Source of the DNA: Nocardiopsis quinghaiensis | GTDB taxonomy: Bacteria; Actinomycetota; Actinomycetes; Streptosporangiales; Streptosporangiaceae | NCBI RefSeq assembly: GCF_008638365.1 | Contig: NZ_VWVU01000017.1 | Coordinates: forward strand, 1-64,000 | Direction: 5' to 3' | Length of the DNA: 64,000 nucleotides | Notes under the pieces: model-generated | Told to the model about the DNA's origin: nothing | Databases searched by the model: none | Seen by the model: the letters and a program-made list of their open reading frames with translations, nothing else | Program-made: the position numbers and the translations under genes | Part shown: piece by piece, positions 47,720 to 56,402 of the stretch | Numbering within the stretch: position 1 is the stretch's first letter | Layout of the letters: the number at the start of each line of letters is the position of its first letter

Positions 47720-47910
47720 CTTGGCATCCGAACGGTCCGGGACGGACGACCGCCTCGGCGGGCCTGCCGGGGCCGCGTTCGGAACAACCCGGGCCCGGCG
47801 GGCGTTGGCCCGTACGTGCCCAAGGCCCCACAGGCGCCGGAGCACCGCGCCGCGTCGGCGCGGCCCCGGCGGCGAAAACCGGTTGCCGCCCCTTCTACCC
47901 TTGACTACTG

Positions 47911-50900
47911 ATGAGCACCACCACGCCCGCGCCCGCCGCGGACACACTCCGAGCCCGGCTGCGCGACCTCATGCCCTCGGACCGCCACCGGCTGCGTCGG
48001 CGTATCGACGGCCTGGCCAAGATCAGTGACGAGCGCCGCCGCGCCTCGGTCACCGCCCAGATCGCCGGGGACATCGACGAGGCCGCCCTGCGCGTGGACC
48101 TGCGCCGCGAGACGGTCCCGGAGCTCACCTACCCCGAAGAGCTCCCGGTCAGCGCCCGGCGCGAGGACATCGCCGAGGCCGTCCGCGACAACCAGGTCGT
48201 CATCGTCGCCGGTGAGACCGGTTCCGGCAAGACCACCCAGCTGCCCAAGATCTGCATGGAGCTGGGGCGCGGCGTCATGGGCACCATCGGCCACACCCAG
48301 CCCCGGCGGCTGGCCGCCCGCACGGTGGCCGAGCGCATCGCCGAGGAGGTCGGCACCCCGCTGGGCGAGACCATCGGCTACAAGGTCCGCTTCACCGACT
48401 CCTCCAGCGACAGCACGCTGGTCAAGCTGATGACCGACGGCATCCTGCTCGCCGAGATCCAGCGCGACCGCATGCTGCGCCAGTACGACACGCTCATCAT
48501 CGACGAGGCCCACGAGCGCAGCCTCAACATCGACTTCCTGCTCGGCTACCTCAAGCGGCTGCTGCCCAAGCGGCCCGACCTCAAGGTCGTCATCACCTCG
48601 GCCACCATCGACCCCGAGCGCTTCTCCCGCCACTTCGACGACGCCCCCATCGTCGAGGTCTCCGGCCGCACCTATCCGGTCGAGGTCCGCTACCGGCCCA
48701 TCTCCGAGGAGATCCTCGACCCGGAAGAGAACAACCGCGGCCGAAGGCCGACCTTTGAGGGTGGTGGTGGTGGGCTGACGGGTGGGCAGAACCCGGGCGG
48801 CGGCACCGACCGCGACCAGACCCAGGCCATCCTGGACGCCGTCGACGAGCTCGGCCACGAAGCCCCCGGCGACGTGCTGGTCTTCCTCAGCGGTGAGCGC
48901 GAGATCCGCGACACGGCCGAGGCCCTGGAGAAGAGGAAGCTTCCGGGCACCGAGATCCTGCCGCTCTACGCACGCCTGTCGGTCTCCGAGCAAAGACGCG
49001 TGTGGTCCTCCCACAGCGGACGCCGCGTCGTCCTGGCCACCAACGTCGCCGAGACCTCCCTGACCGTCCCCGGCATCAAGTACGTCATCGACCCGGGCAC
49101 CGCGCGCATCTCCCGCTACTCCCACCGCACCAAGGTGCAGCGCCTGCCCATCGAGGCGGTCTCCCAGGCCTCCGCCAACCAGCGCAAGGGCCGTTGCGGC
49201 CGTGTCTCGGAGGGCATCTGCATCCGGCTGTACTCGGAGGAGGACTTCCTCTCCCGCCCCGAGTACACCGACCCCGAGATCCTGCGCACCAACCTGGCCT
49301 CGGTCATCCTCCAGATGGCCTCCCTGGGGCTGGGCGACGTCGCCGCCTTCCCGTTCGTGGACGGCCCCGACCACCGCCAGATCAAGGACGGCGTCAACCT
49401 CCTCGAAGAGCTGGGCGCCCTGCACCCCGACGCCTCAGGCGGCAAGCGCAGGCTCACGCGGACGGGCCGACGCCTGGCCCAGCTGCCCGTCGACCCGCGC
49501 CTGGGCCGGATGGTCCTGGAGGCGCACGAGCGCGACTGCCTGGGCGAGGTGCTGGTCATCACCGCAGCCCTGTCCATCCAGGACCCGCGCGAGCGCCCCG
49601 CCGACAAACAGCAGCAGGCCCAGCAGGCGCACGCCAGGTTCGCCGACAAGGAGTCGGACTTCCTGGCCTTCCTCAACCTGTGGAACCACCTGCGCGAGAG
49701 GCAGCGGGAGCTGTCGGGCAACCAGTTCCGCAGGCTGTGCCGCGAGGAGTACCTCAACTACCTGCGCGTACGCGAGTGGCAGGACATCCACAGCCAGCTC
49801 CGACAGGTGCTGCGCTCCATGGACATCGACGCCCCGCGCCCGCGCGAGGAGGCCGCCGACCCCCGCGGCGTGCACATGTCCCTGCTGGCCGGACTGCTTT
49901 CGCACGTGGGGCTCAAGGATCCCGACAAGCACGAGTACCTGGGCGGGCGCGGCGCCCGCTTCGCGATCTTCCCCGGATCGGCGCTGTTCAAGAAGCAGCC
50001 CCGCTTCGTGATGGCCGCCGAGCTGGTGGAGACCTCCAAGCTCTGGGGCCGCATGGTCGCGAAGATCGAGCCGGAGTGGGCCGAGGAGCTGGCCGGGGAC
50101 ATCGTCAAGCGCCACTACAGCGAACCGCACTGGGAGCGCAAGCGCGGCGCCGTCATGGCCTTCGAGCGCGTCACCCTCTACGGCGTGCCCATCGTCGTGC
50201 AGCGCAAGGTGTCCTACGGGAGGATCGACCCCGAGCTGTCCCGGGAGCTGTTCATCCGCCGCGCCCTGGTCGAGGGCGACTGGGAGACCCGCCACCACTT
50301 CTTCCACGACAACCGCAAGCTCCTGGACGAGGTGGAGGACCTCGAACACCGCGCCCGCCGCCGCGACATCGTCGTGGACGACGAGACGCTGTTCCAGTTC
50401 TACGACGCGCGCGTGCCGGACTCGGTGGTCTCGGCCGCCCACTTCGACTCCTGGTGGAAGAAGGCCCGCCGCACCGAGCCCGAGCTGCTGGACTTCACCC
50501 GCGAGGAGCTCATCAACGAGGGCGTCGACGTCGTCAACGAGGACGACTACCCGGACGTGTGGCGCCAGGGCGAGTTCACCTTCCCGCTGACCTACCAGTT
50601 CGAGCCGGGCAGCGACTCCGACGGGGTCACCGTGCACATCCCGGTGAAGTTCCTCAACCAGGTGGACAACACCGGGTTCGACTGGCAGATCCGGGGCCTG
50701 CGCGACGAGCTGGTCACCGCGATGATCCGGTCCCTGCCCAAGCCGCTGCGGCGCAACTTCGTGCCCGTCCCGGACCACGCGGCCCGGGCGAGGGAGGGAC
50801 TGGACCCCTACTCGGGTCCGCTCACCGAGGCGCTGGCCGCCGAGCTCACCCAGATGGCGGGCGAGCGGATCACCCCCGCCGACTTCCAGCTCGACCGTGT

Positions 50901-51918
50901 GCCCGACCACCTGCGCATCACCTTCCGATCGGTGGACGAGCGGGGCCGCACCCTGGCCGAGTCCAAGGACCTGGAGAAGCTGCGTACCAAGCTCAAGCCG
51001 CGCCTGCGTGAGGCGATCTCCGCCGAGGCCAAGGGCGTGGAGAAGAAGGGGATCACCTCCTGGGACTTCGGTTCGCTGGAGCAGACCCTGGAGCGCAAGT
51101 CGCTCGGCCCCGGGGTGAAGGGCTACCCGGCGCTGGTGGACGAGGGCGACAGCGTCGCGATCCGCATCTTCGACACCCGGCCCGAGCAGCGCGCCGCCAT
51201 GTGGGCGGGCACCCGGCGCCTGCTGCTGCTCACCGTGCCCTCGGTGGCGCACGTGGTCAGCAAGGGCCTGAACAACCCCGACAAACTCGCCCTGGCCGAC
51301 AACCCGCACGGCTCGGTCGGGAAGATGCTGGCCGACGCCGAGTCGGCCGCGGTCGACCACCTGCTCGCCCGCGAGGGCGGCCCGGTGTGGAACGGCGAGG
51401 ACTTCCACAAGCTCTCCGAGCGGGTGCGCGCCGACCTCGGCGACACCCTCGCCGAGGTCCTCGACAAGAGCGCGCGCGTCCTGGTGCTGTGGCGCAAGGT
51501 GTCCAAGAAGGTCAGGGGCACCACGTCCCTGGCCGTGCTGCCCTCGCTCAACGACGTGCAGGGCCAGCTCGCCGACCTGGTCGGGGACGGGTTCGTCACC
51601 GCGGCGGGCCTGTCGCGACTGGACGACCTCCACCGCTACCTGCGCGGGGTGGAGTACCGGCTGGGCAAGCTGCCGGAGAACCCGCGCCGCGACCAGGTGA
51701 ACATGGCCAAGGTCGAGCAGATGCGCCAGGCGGTGGCCAGGCTGCGCGGGAGCCTCGGCCCCGGCCGCGCGGCCGACCCGGACGTCGTGGAGCTGCGCTG
51801 GATGCTGGAGGAGTACCGGGTGAGCCTGTTCGCCCAGGAGCTGCGCACGGCCTACCCGGTCTCGGACAAGCGCATCATGAAGGCCGTCGAGGCCGCCAAG
51901 GCGGCGAACCGGAGGTAG
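47911..51918 (+). CDS. hrpA: ATP-dependent RNA helicase, HrpA-type DEAH box
   Basis: The 1335-residue protein has Walker A GETGSGKTTQLPK, DEAH motif IIDEAHERS, SATI-like ITSATID, QRKGRCGR in motif VI, then the HA2/OB regions and the long HrpA C-terminal domain (DUF3418). The length agrees with bacterial HrpA (about 1300). A Gly-rich insert near residue 285 (FEGGGGGLTGGQNPGGG) interrupts the helicase core in a loop. HrpA acts on RNA and in ribosome rescue in E. coli. It is transcribed alone and followed by a hairpin. Confidence 0.92.
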   Translation: MSTTTPAPAADTLRARLRDLMPSDRHRLRRRIDGLAKISDERRRASVTAQIAGDIDEAALRVDLRRETVPELTYPEELPVSARREDIAEAVRDNQVVIVAGETGSGKTTQLPKICMELGRGVMGTIGHTQPRRLAARTVAERIAEEVGTPLGETIGYKVRFTDSSSDSTLVKLMTDGILLAEIQRDRMLRQYDTLIIDEAHERSLNIDFLLGYLKRLLPKRPDLKVVITSATIDPERFSRHFDDAPIVEVSGRTYPVEVRYRPISEEILDPEENNRGRRPTFEGGGGGLTGGQNPGGGTDRDQTQAILDAVDELGHEAPGDVLVFLSGEREIRDTAEALEKRKLPGTEILPLYARLSVSEQRRVWSSHSGRRVVLATNVAETSLTVPGIKYVIDPGTARISRYSHRTKVQRLPIEAVSQASANQRKGRCGRVSEGICIRLYSEEDFLSRPEYTDPEILRTNLASVILQMASLGLGDVAAFPFVDGPDHRQIKDGVNLLEELGALHPDASGGKRRLTRTGRRLAQLPVDPRLGRMVLEAHERDCLGEVLVITAALSIQDPRERPADKQQQAQQAHARFADKESDFLAFLNLWNHLRERQRELSGNQFRRLCREEYLNYLRVREWQDIHSQLRQVLRSMDIDAPRPREEAADPRGVHMSLLAGLLSHVGLKDPDKHEYLGGRGARFAIFPGSALFKKQPRFVMAAELVETSKLWGRMVAKIEPEWAEELAGDIVKRHYSEPHWERKRGAVMAFERVTLYGVPIVVQRKVSYGRIDPELSRELFIRRALVEGDWETRHHFFHDNRKLLDEVEDLEHRARRRDIVVDDETLFQFYDARVPDSVVSAAHFDSWWKKARRTEPELLDFTREELINEGVDVVNEDDYPDVWRQGEFTFPLTYQFEPGSDSDGVTVHIPVKFLNQVDNTGFDWQIRGLRDELVTAMIRSLPKPLRRNFVPVPDHAARAREGLDPYSGPLTEALAAELTQMAGERITPADFQLDRVPDHLRITFRSVDERGRTLAESKDLEKLRTKLKPRLREAISAEAKGVEKKGITSWDFGSLEQTLERKSLGPGVKGYPALVDEGDSVAIRIFDTRPEQRAAMWAGTRRLLLLTVPSVAHVVSKGLNNPDKLALADNPHGSVGKMLADAESAAVDHLLAREGGPVWNGEDFHKLSERVRADLGDTLAEVLDKSARVLVLWRKVSKKVRGTTSLAVLPSLNDVQGQLADLVGDGFVTAAGLSRLDDLHRYLRGVEYRLGKLPENPRRDQVNMAKVEQMRQAVARLRGSLGPGRAADPDVVELRWMLEEYRVSLFAQELRTAYPVSDKRIMKAVEAAKAANRR

Positions 51919-51939
51919 GAGCGGTCTCAGACGGAGAAC

Positions 51940-51966
51940 CGTCGCCGGGGCCAGGCCCCGGCGACG
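51940..51966 (+). terminator. Terminator after hrpA
   Basis: A perfect 13-bp stem (51940-51952 with 51954-51966), 22 bases after the helicase stop. Confidence 0.75.
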
Positions 51967-52038
51967 CCGTCAAACCGTTCTCACTGCGGAGCGGTGCTTG
52001 CGTACTGCTGAAGCCAGTTCCTCGATCGGTTGCGCGGG

Positions 52039-52161
52039 CTAGCCAAGCAACGCCACCATGGCGTCGAAGTATGTGGTGGGGACCGTTACGGTCTGCGCGC
52101 GTTCCACGACCTTCCCAACGTCTCCAATGACGGCTTGGTGGTCCGGACACTCATCGATCAT
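52039..52161 (-). CDS. Short ORF overlapping the end of relE
   Basis: The ATG at 52161 overlaps the relE stop and opens a 40-residue frame (MIDECPDHQAVIGDVGK, ending TTYFDAMVALLG). Start-stop overlap is typical of coupled genes, and the acidic sequence with a hydrophobic end is protein-like, but no family is recognised. It may be a third module component or a gene remnant. Confidence 0.3.
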   Translation of the reverse strand: MIDECPDHQAVIGDVGKVVERAQTVTVPTTYFDAMVALLG

Positions 52162-52411
52162 AGACGTCACCTCGGGCACCGACTTTGACGACGACCACGA
52201 TGATCTGACCATCGTCGATGGTATAGACCACTCGGTAGTCGCCGACACGGATGCGGTAACCGTCCCTGGCCTTGAGCTTCTTACAGCCGTCTGGGCGCGG
52301 GTCGTCAGCAAGGTTCGCTACAGCCTCGACGATGCGTTTAAGCACCGGTCCGTCGAGCTTGCGCAACTCCTTGCGGGCCGAGGCCTTGATTTCGATCGCG
52401 TAGCGGCTCAC
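52151..52411 (-). CDS. RelE/ParE-family toxin
   Basis: An 86-residue RelE-fold toxin: YAIEIKASARKELRKL at the N-terminus, LKARDGYRIRVGDYRVVYTID in the centre and VVVVKVGARGDVYD at the C-terminus. RelE-type toxins cut mRNA in the ribosome; ParE relatives target gyrase, and sequence alone favours RelE. It overlaps the upstream antitoxin gene by four bases, the standard antitoxin-first order. Confidence 0.88.
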   Translation of the reverse strand: MSRYAIEIKASARKELRKLDGPVLKRIVEAVANLADDPRPDGCKKLKARDGYRIRVGDYRVVYTIDDGQIIVVVVKVGARGDVYDR

Positions 52412-52593
52412 GTGTAGTCCTCGAGCCGGAAGGGGACGGTCTCTTCATCGGCGCGGGCGTTGATCACCGCGCTGTCAGCGGCGTCCTCCAGCTCTTCCAG
52501 ATACGCGGCGCTCACCAAGACCAGGCCGCGGTCGGCCAGCGCCTCGGCCAACTCAGCCGCCATCCGGCCCGGGTCGACCGGTTCAGCTGTCAT
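52408..52593 (-). CDS. Antitoxin partner of the RelE-like toxin
   Basis: A 61-residue acidic protein (MTAEPVDPGRMAAELAEALADRG, ending FRLEDYT). Position immediately upstream of and overlapping the toxin, small size and acidity identify it as the antitoxin, though the N-terminus is not a clear ribbon-helix-helix or Phd fold. A GAGGAG lies six bases before the ATG. Confidence 0.75.
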   Translation of the reverse strand: MTAEPVDPGRMAAELAEALADRGLVLVSAAYLEELEDAADSAVINARADEETVPFRLEDYT

Positions 52594-52783
52594 TCGCTTC
52601 TCCTCGGGGCGCCCGACCGCCTGTCCACGAACGGTCGCGGACCGTGCGCTTGTACGCGGTCCATGAACTCAGGTCCTGACCAGCCTAGTCTCAGGGAGCG
52701 GAGGAAGGGGGAGTTCGACAAACCGAGCCGGTACCAGGTCCCCGGGTCCGTGGCGGTCCCGCCCCGGCCTGTAGCATGCGCCC

Positions 52784-52799
52784 TGTGGTTTAGACCACT
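52784..52799. promoter_or_regulatory. dre-like site (DasR-type GntR operator)
   Basis: The palindrome TGTGGTTTAGACCACT matches 13 of 16 positions of the Streptomyces DasR element A(G/C)TGGTCTAGACCA(G/C)T, recalled from the literature. It lies 40 bp upstream of the chosen start of the lactonase-family gene and in the region divergent from the toxin-antitoxin operon. DasR or another HutC-type GntR repressor would be expected to bind it; this is inference. Confidence 0.5.
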
Positions 52800-52839
52800 G
52801 ACGGTGCGAGGCACAGGCGCGAGCGAAACGGGGATCCTG

Positions 52840-53916
52840 GTGGGCGAAGCGGTGGACGGACGGCGGCTCCTGCTGGTGGGCACCTACACCCCCGACTCCG
52901 ACCCGCCGGGGGAGGGCGCCGGGATCTACCGGATCTGGTTCGACCCCATGACGGGGGAGATGGCCGACGGCGGCGTGGCCGCCCGCACCCCCGGCCCCTC
53001 CTTCCTGGCCTTCCACGAGGACCCGGCCACGGTCTACGCGGTCAACGAGCGCGCCGAGGGCACCGTCGCCGCCTTCCGTGTCGACGGGGAGGCCCGGCTC
53101 ACCGAGCTGGGCTCGGCCCCCACCGGCGGCGGGTCGCCCTGCCACGTGCTCGCGGTGGGCTCCCGGCTGGCGGTCACCAACTACGCCAACGGGGTGGCGA
53201 CCGTGTACGGACTGGAGGAGGACGGCACGTTCACCGACGCGACGGAGTTCACCCACGCCGGGAGCGGGCCGGTCACCGAACGCCAGGAGGGGCCGCACGC
53301 GCACAGCGCCGCCGCTCCCGACGACCGTCACGTGCTCGTGGTCGACCTGGGCACCGACGAGCTGCGCGTCGTCCGCGACGGCGAGCAGGTCGGCGCCGTC
53401 GCACTGCCCCCGGGCACCGGTCCCCGGCACACGGCGGTGGCGGGGGAGTACCTCTACGTCGCCGGCGAGCTGGACTCACGGGTGCACGTCCTGCGCTGGG
53501 ACCCGGGCACCGGCACCGCCGAGCACCTCGGCTCGGTCCACGCCACCGGCGAGGAGGCGGCGGGCGACAACTTCCCCGCCGAGATCCTCACGAACGCCGA
53601 CCACGTGTACGTGTCCAACCGGGGCGCGGACACGATCTCCACCTTCGCCGCCCGCGACGGCGGCGCGCGCCTGGAGCACATGGCCAACACCCCGGCAGGG
53701 GGAGCGTGGCCGCGTAACTTCACCGTGGTGCGCGGCCATCGCGAGGAGCCCGACCACCTGGTCGTGGCGGCCCAGAACGGTGACTCGCTGGCCTCCCTGC
53801 TCATCGACCCCGGCACGGGTGTCCCCGCCGACACCGGCCACCGGCTGAGCGTCCCCGTTCCCGTGTGCGTGCTCCCGGTCCCCATCACCCGCATCCGCCG
53901 CGCCGAGGGATCCTGA
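52840..53916 (+). CDS. Lactonase family protein (Pgl-type beta-propeller)
   Basis: The product of about 358 residues shows the seven-bladed lactonase pattern: LLVGTYTP at the start, repeated blade strands such as FLAFHEDPATVYAVNE and HVYVSNRGADTISTF, GPRHTAVAGEYLYVAGE, and PRNFTVV near the end. The family includes 6-phosphogluconolactonase YbhE and 3-carboxymuconate cyclase-like proteins; substrate not determinable. The GTG at 52840 is preferred since the conserved LLLVGTY follows shortly and a GGGGA lies just upstream; GTG at 52804 is an alternative that would touch the dre-like site. Confidence 0.8.
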   Translation: MGEAVDGRRLLLVGTYTPDSDPPGEGAGIYRIWFDPMTGEMADGGVAARTPGPSFLAFHEDPATVYAVNERAEGTVAAFRVDGEARLTELGSAPTGGGSPCHVLAVGSRLAVTNYANGVATVYGLEEDGTFTDATEFTHAGSGPVTERQEGPHAHSAAAPDDRHVLVVDLGTDELRVVRDGEQVGAVALPPGTGPRHTAVAGEYLYVAGELDSRVHVLRWDPGTGTAEHLGSVHATGEEAAGDNFPAEILTNADHVYVSNRGADTISTFAARDGGARLEHMANTPAGGAWPRNFTVVRGHREEPDHLVVAAQNGDSLASLLIDPGTGVPADTGHRLSVPVPVCVLPVPITRIRRAEGS

Positions 53917-54520
53917 CCCGAGGCCGTCGCGGAGACGCGGCCTTTCCCGGTCGCACCCGGAGAGGCCGCGTCTCCGGCTTCCCGGGGCACGGACCGTTCC
54001 GGAAGCCTGTGGGACACCGACCCGGGACGGTGGACCCCGCGCCGTGGTGGGCTGCTGCCGCAGTACTTCGACGCCTGCCGTGAGCGTCCCTGGTCCGCAC
54101 GGGACCCTCGCCTGGACCCACCCGTCCGTCCGTTTCATCGGCCGCGACGGGCTGGTCGCGGCCATGCCCCGCCCCTCGTGTGCCGCACGGCAGGGTTCGA
54201 AACTATCCGAAAAGTTTCGGCCTCATTGGCCTGGCATCCGCGCCTCGAATCACGGTACTCCGTGTCATTTCCGGATATGCCGATCAGATCGCCCTGATGA
54301 CCAGGGAGGATGCTTCCTTGGTGCGGGTCAACCTCACCGAAATTTTCCGGAAGCCATTGACAAGCGGGCGGAGTCGGACAAATACTCTCACTCACGGCAA
54401 TCAGCCGAACCCGCCGCGTGATGCGGGGCCGAAGCGCGGTGGCCATCCCCTGGCCACCGGCGCCCCCTCCGGCCCGTATCGCGCCGGCTGACCCCCTGTC
54501 AGCCTTCGCAAGGAGGAAAC
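53917..54520. promoter_or_regulatory. Xylanase control region: promoter and CGAAA/TTTCG-type sites
   Basis: The 600-bp gap has no convincing gene; a frame at 54180-54491 lacks G/C-rich third positions. It holds CGAAACT (54198-54204) and AGTTTCG (54213-54219) as inverted arms, CCGAAATTTTCCGG at 54337-54350, and a promoter-like TTGACA (54357-54362) with AATACT (54381-54386) after an 18-bp spacer. Inverted CGAAA/TTTCG elements have been described, to my memory, upstream of Streptomyces xylanase genes, so substrate-dependent repression is likely. AAGGAGG precedes the xylanase ATG. Confidence 0.55.
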
Positions 54521-55219
54521 ATGTCAACGGAAGACACCCCCACCCCCCACCTCCCCCAGATCAGCCGCAGAGGACTCATCGGCGGCGTCGGCGCGCTGGC
54601 GCTGACCGTGCCCGCGATCATGGCGATGCCCGGCACCGCCCACGCCCTGCAGACCATCACCCAGAACCAGACCGGCAACCACAGCGGCTACTACTACTCG
54701 TTCTGGACCGACGGCGGCGGCTCGGTCTCCATGACCCTGGGCAACGGCGGCAACTACAGCACGTCGTGGAGTAACACCGGCAACTTCGTCTGCGGCAAGG
54801 GCTGGAGCAACGGCAGCCGCAGGAACGTGAACTACTCGGGTGGCTTCAACCCGTCCGGCAACGGATACCTGTGCCTGTACGGGTGGACGTCGAACCCGCT
54901 CGTGGAGTACTACATCGTCGACAGCTGGGGCACCTACCGGCCCACGGGAGAGCACCGGGGCACGGTCTACAGCGACGGCGGCAACTACGACATCTACCGC
55001 ACGATGCGCTACGACTCCCCCTCGGTGGAGGGCACCCAGACCTTCCCCCAGTACTGGAGCGTCCGGCAGTCCAAGAGGGTGGGCGGGACCATCACCACCG
55101 GCAACCACTTCGACGCCTGGAACAGGGCCGGAATGAACCTGGGCAACTTCAGCTACTACATGATCATGGCGACCGAGGGATACCAGAGCAGCGGCAACTC
55201 CAACCTCTACGTGGGCTGA
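54521..55219 (+). CDS. GH11 endo-1,4-beta-xylanase, Tat-exported
   Basis: The 232-residue enzyme has a Tat signal ([28 protein letters not shown]) and the glycoside hydrolase 11 beta-jelly roll: nucleophile E129 in [12 protein letters not shown], acid/base E219 in [10 protein letters not shown], and [17 protein letters not shown]. It cleaves internal xylan links outside the cell. There is no carbohydrate-binding module, unlike many actinobacterial GH11 enzymes, so it is a catalytic-domain-only form. The ATG at 54521 follows AAGGAGG with good spacing. The gene ends about 90 bp before the homopolymer at 55312. Confidence 0.95.
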   Translation: MSTEDTPTPHLPQISRRGLIGGVGALALTVPAIMAMPGTAHALQTITQNQTGNHSGYYYSFWTDGGGSVSMTLGNGGNYSTSWSNTGNFVCGKGWSNGSRRNVNYSGGFNPSGNGYLCLYGWTSNPLVEYYIVDSWGTYRPTGEHRGTVYSDGGNYDIYRTMRYDSPSVEGTQTFPQYWSVRQSKRVGGTITTGNHFDAWNRAGMNLGNFSYYMIMATEGYQSSGNSNLYVG

Positions 55220-55311
55220 CGGGCCTCCGGCTCCCTGTCACGGTCGTTGGCTCCCGGAACGTCAACGACCCCCGCGTGAGCCGGTGACGCCCCCAACCCC
55301 GCACCCGTGGC

Positions 55312-55341
55312 GGGGGGGGCCCCCCCCCCCCCCCCCCCCCC
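55312..55341. repeat. G8-C22 homopolymer run
   Basis: Eight G then 22 C residues, flanked by GTGGC and GCCAC that can close a stem. The run may form a terminator-like hairpin for the xylanase, but such length is prone to replication slippage and sequencing error, so the exact count is doubtful. Confidence 0.9.
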
Positions 55342-55379
55342 GCCACACTGCTGTCCGGGGAGTCCCGCCGAGCCCGATC

Positions 55380-55610
55380 GCCCCAGGGTGCGGCGAGCAC
55401 CGCCCGGCTCGCGCGCACCCAGTTCCGTTTGCTCCGCGCCCAGCTCTCGACCCGCGCCCAGGGCGTGTCCTCGGGAACGTGCAGGAGCAGCGACCCGTCA
55501 CGGTCCACGGTGGTGCCCACCGTCCTGCGCCGCGACGACGGGCAGGCCGAGGACACCAGTTCGTCGAGAACGAGCCGGTCGGGGACTCGGGCCGTCAGGG
55601 TCGCGGGCAT
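55380..55610 (-). pseudogene. Truncated DUF45/YgjP-like metallopeptidase remnant
   Basis: The minus-strand frame from the ATG at 55610 reads RRRTVGTTVDRDGSLLLHVPED and WARVESWARSKRNWVRASRAVL, matching the N-terminal part of DUF45 (YgjP-like, M48-related) proteins. The catalytic HExxH half is missing: the frame runs into low-complexity and the C22 run, and the xylanase begins close by. Complete family members are 170-260 residues. It looks like a gene cut by a rearrangement next to the homopolymer. The family match was made by eye. Confidence 0.5.
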
Positions 55611-55649
55611 GGTCACCAGGCTGGACCGTTTCCGACCCGTCCCACCTGG

Positions 55650-55710
55650 GATGATCTTGCCCGTAGCGGCGTGCTCGACCGCCGACATTGCCCCTGCGGG
55701 CAAGATCATC
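55650..55710. repeat. Inverted repeat containing copy 2 of the dispersed repeat
   Basis: GATGATCTTGCCCG (55650-55663) and CGGGCAAGATCATC (55697-55710) are perfect inverted 14-mers 33 bases apart. The left arm plus 16 bases (55650-55679), on the minus strand, matches 95-124 at 29 of 30 positions. The function is unknown; it lies between the DUF45 remnant and the membrane-protein gene. Confidence 0.75.
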
Positions 55711-55760
55711 GGCGGGAGAGTCCCACACGTCACACCGTTAACGGTCTTGGTCATCCCACG

Positions 55761-56171
55761 ATGACGGGGCAGCAGGGAGGGCCGACCCGTGCCCGCCTGC
55801 GTGGATCTCCACTCACACTGGAGGCCCGACCGCCGCAGTACCAGGGTTTCCCCAGTACGTCTCCTCCGCCCCCCGACCCCGAGAGAGGCATCGTGCTCTT
55901 CGCGGCTCCGGTGCTCGCGATCGCCGCGACACTACTGCTGATGACGGTTACCGGGCAGGTTTTCCAGGTGCTCACGTGGGGCGCTCTCATGACCCTGGTC
56001 GCCGCGGCTCCGATCGCCGTGCCGACGCAGTACCGGCGCACCGCGATCTGGGTGTGCGCCGCCCTGTTGCTCGTGGCTGTCGTGCTCAGCGTCCTGTCCA
56101 TCGGAATGTTCTTCGTCCCGGCGCTCATCGCGCTCGCCGTCGCGGGCCTCACGCACGGGCCGAAGCGGTAG
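55761..56171 (+). CDS. Small multi-pass membrane protein, 136 residues
   Basis: A Pro-rich hydrophilic N-terminus (about 45 residues) is followed by three or four hydrophobic segments (GIVLFAAPVLAIAATLLLMTV, VLTWGALMTLVAAAPIAV, TAIWVCAALLLVAVVLSVLSIGMFFVPALIALAVAGL). No family is recognised. The ATG at 55761 has no strong SD sequence; a later GTG at 55890 would remove most of the N-terminal tail. A cytoplasmic-membrane location is predicted. Confidence 0.55.
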   Translation: MTGQQGGPTRARLRGSPLTLEARPPQYQGFPSTSPPPPDPERGIVLFAAPVLAIAATLLLMTVTGQVFQVLTWGALMTLVAAAPIAVPTQYRRTAIWVCAALLLVAVVLSVLSIGMFFVPALIALAVAGLTHGPKR

Positions 56172-56402
56172 GGAGGGCCGTGGAGGGTACGGGGAGCGCG
56201 CAGCCGCGAAAGGGTCCCCCCGCGCCCCCCGGCGTGCTTCCCCTGGTCCGGGCGAGGGCGGGGCCGCGTTGTGACCCGTGTCTCAGGACGATCCCCACAA
56301 CGACCGGGCGCGCGGAACTGTGCGCCCCGGCCCCTGTCCCGGTCACCGGCATCACGGACAATGGGAGGTGATCAGCTCCCACACCCCTGAGGGAATCCAC
56401 CC

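Noticed and set aside
54180..54491. 103-codon frame upstream of the xylanase
   Set aside because: Third positions are not G/C-rich, there is no SD sequence and the region has promoter and operator character.
55284..55760. Extending the small membrane protein gene upstream to 55284
   Set aside because: The added part would run through the C22 homopolymer as polyproline and the DUF45 remnant on the other strand; the ATG at 55761 is more credible.
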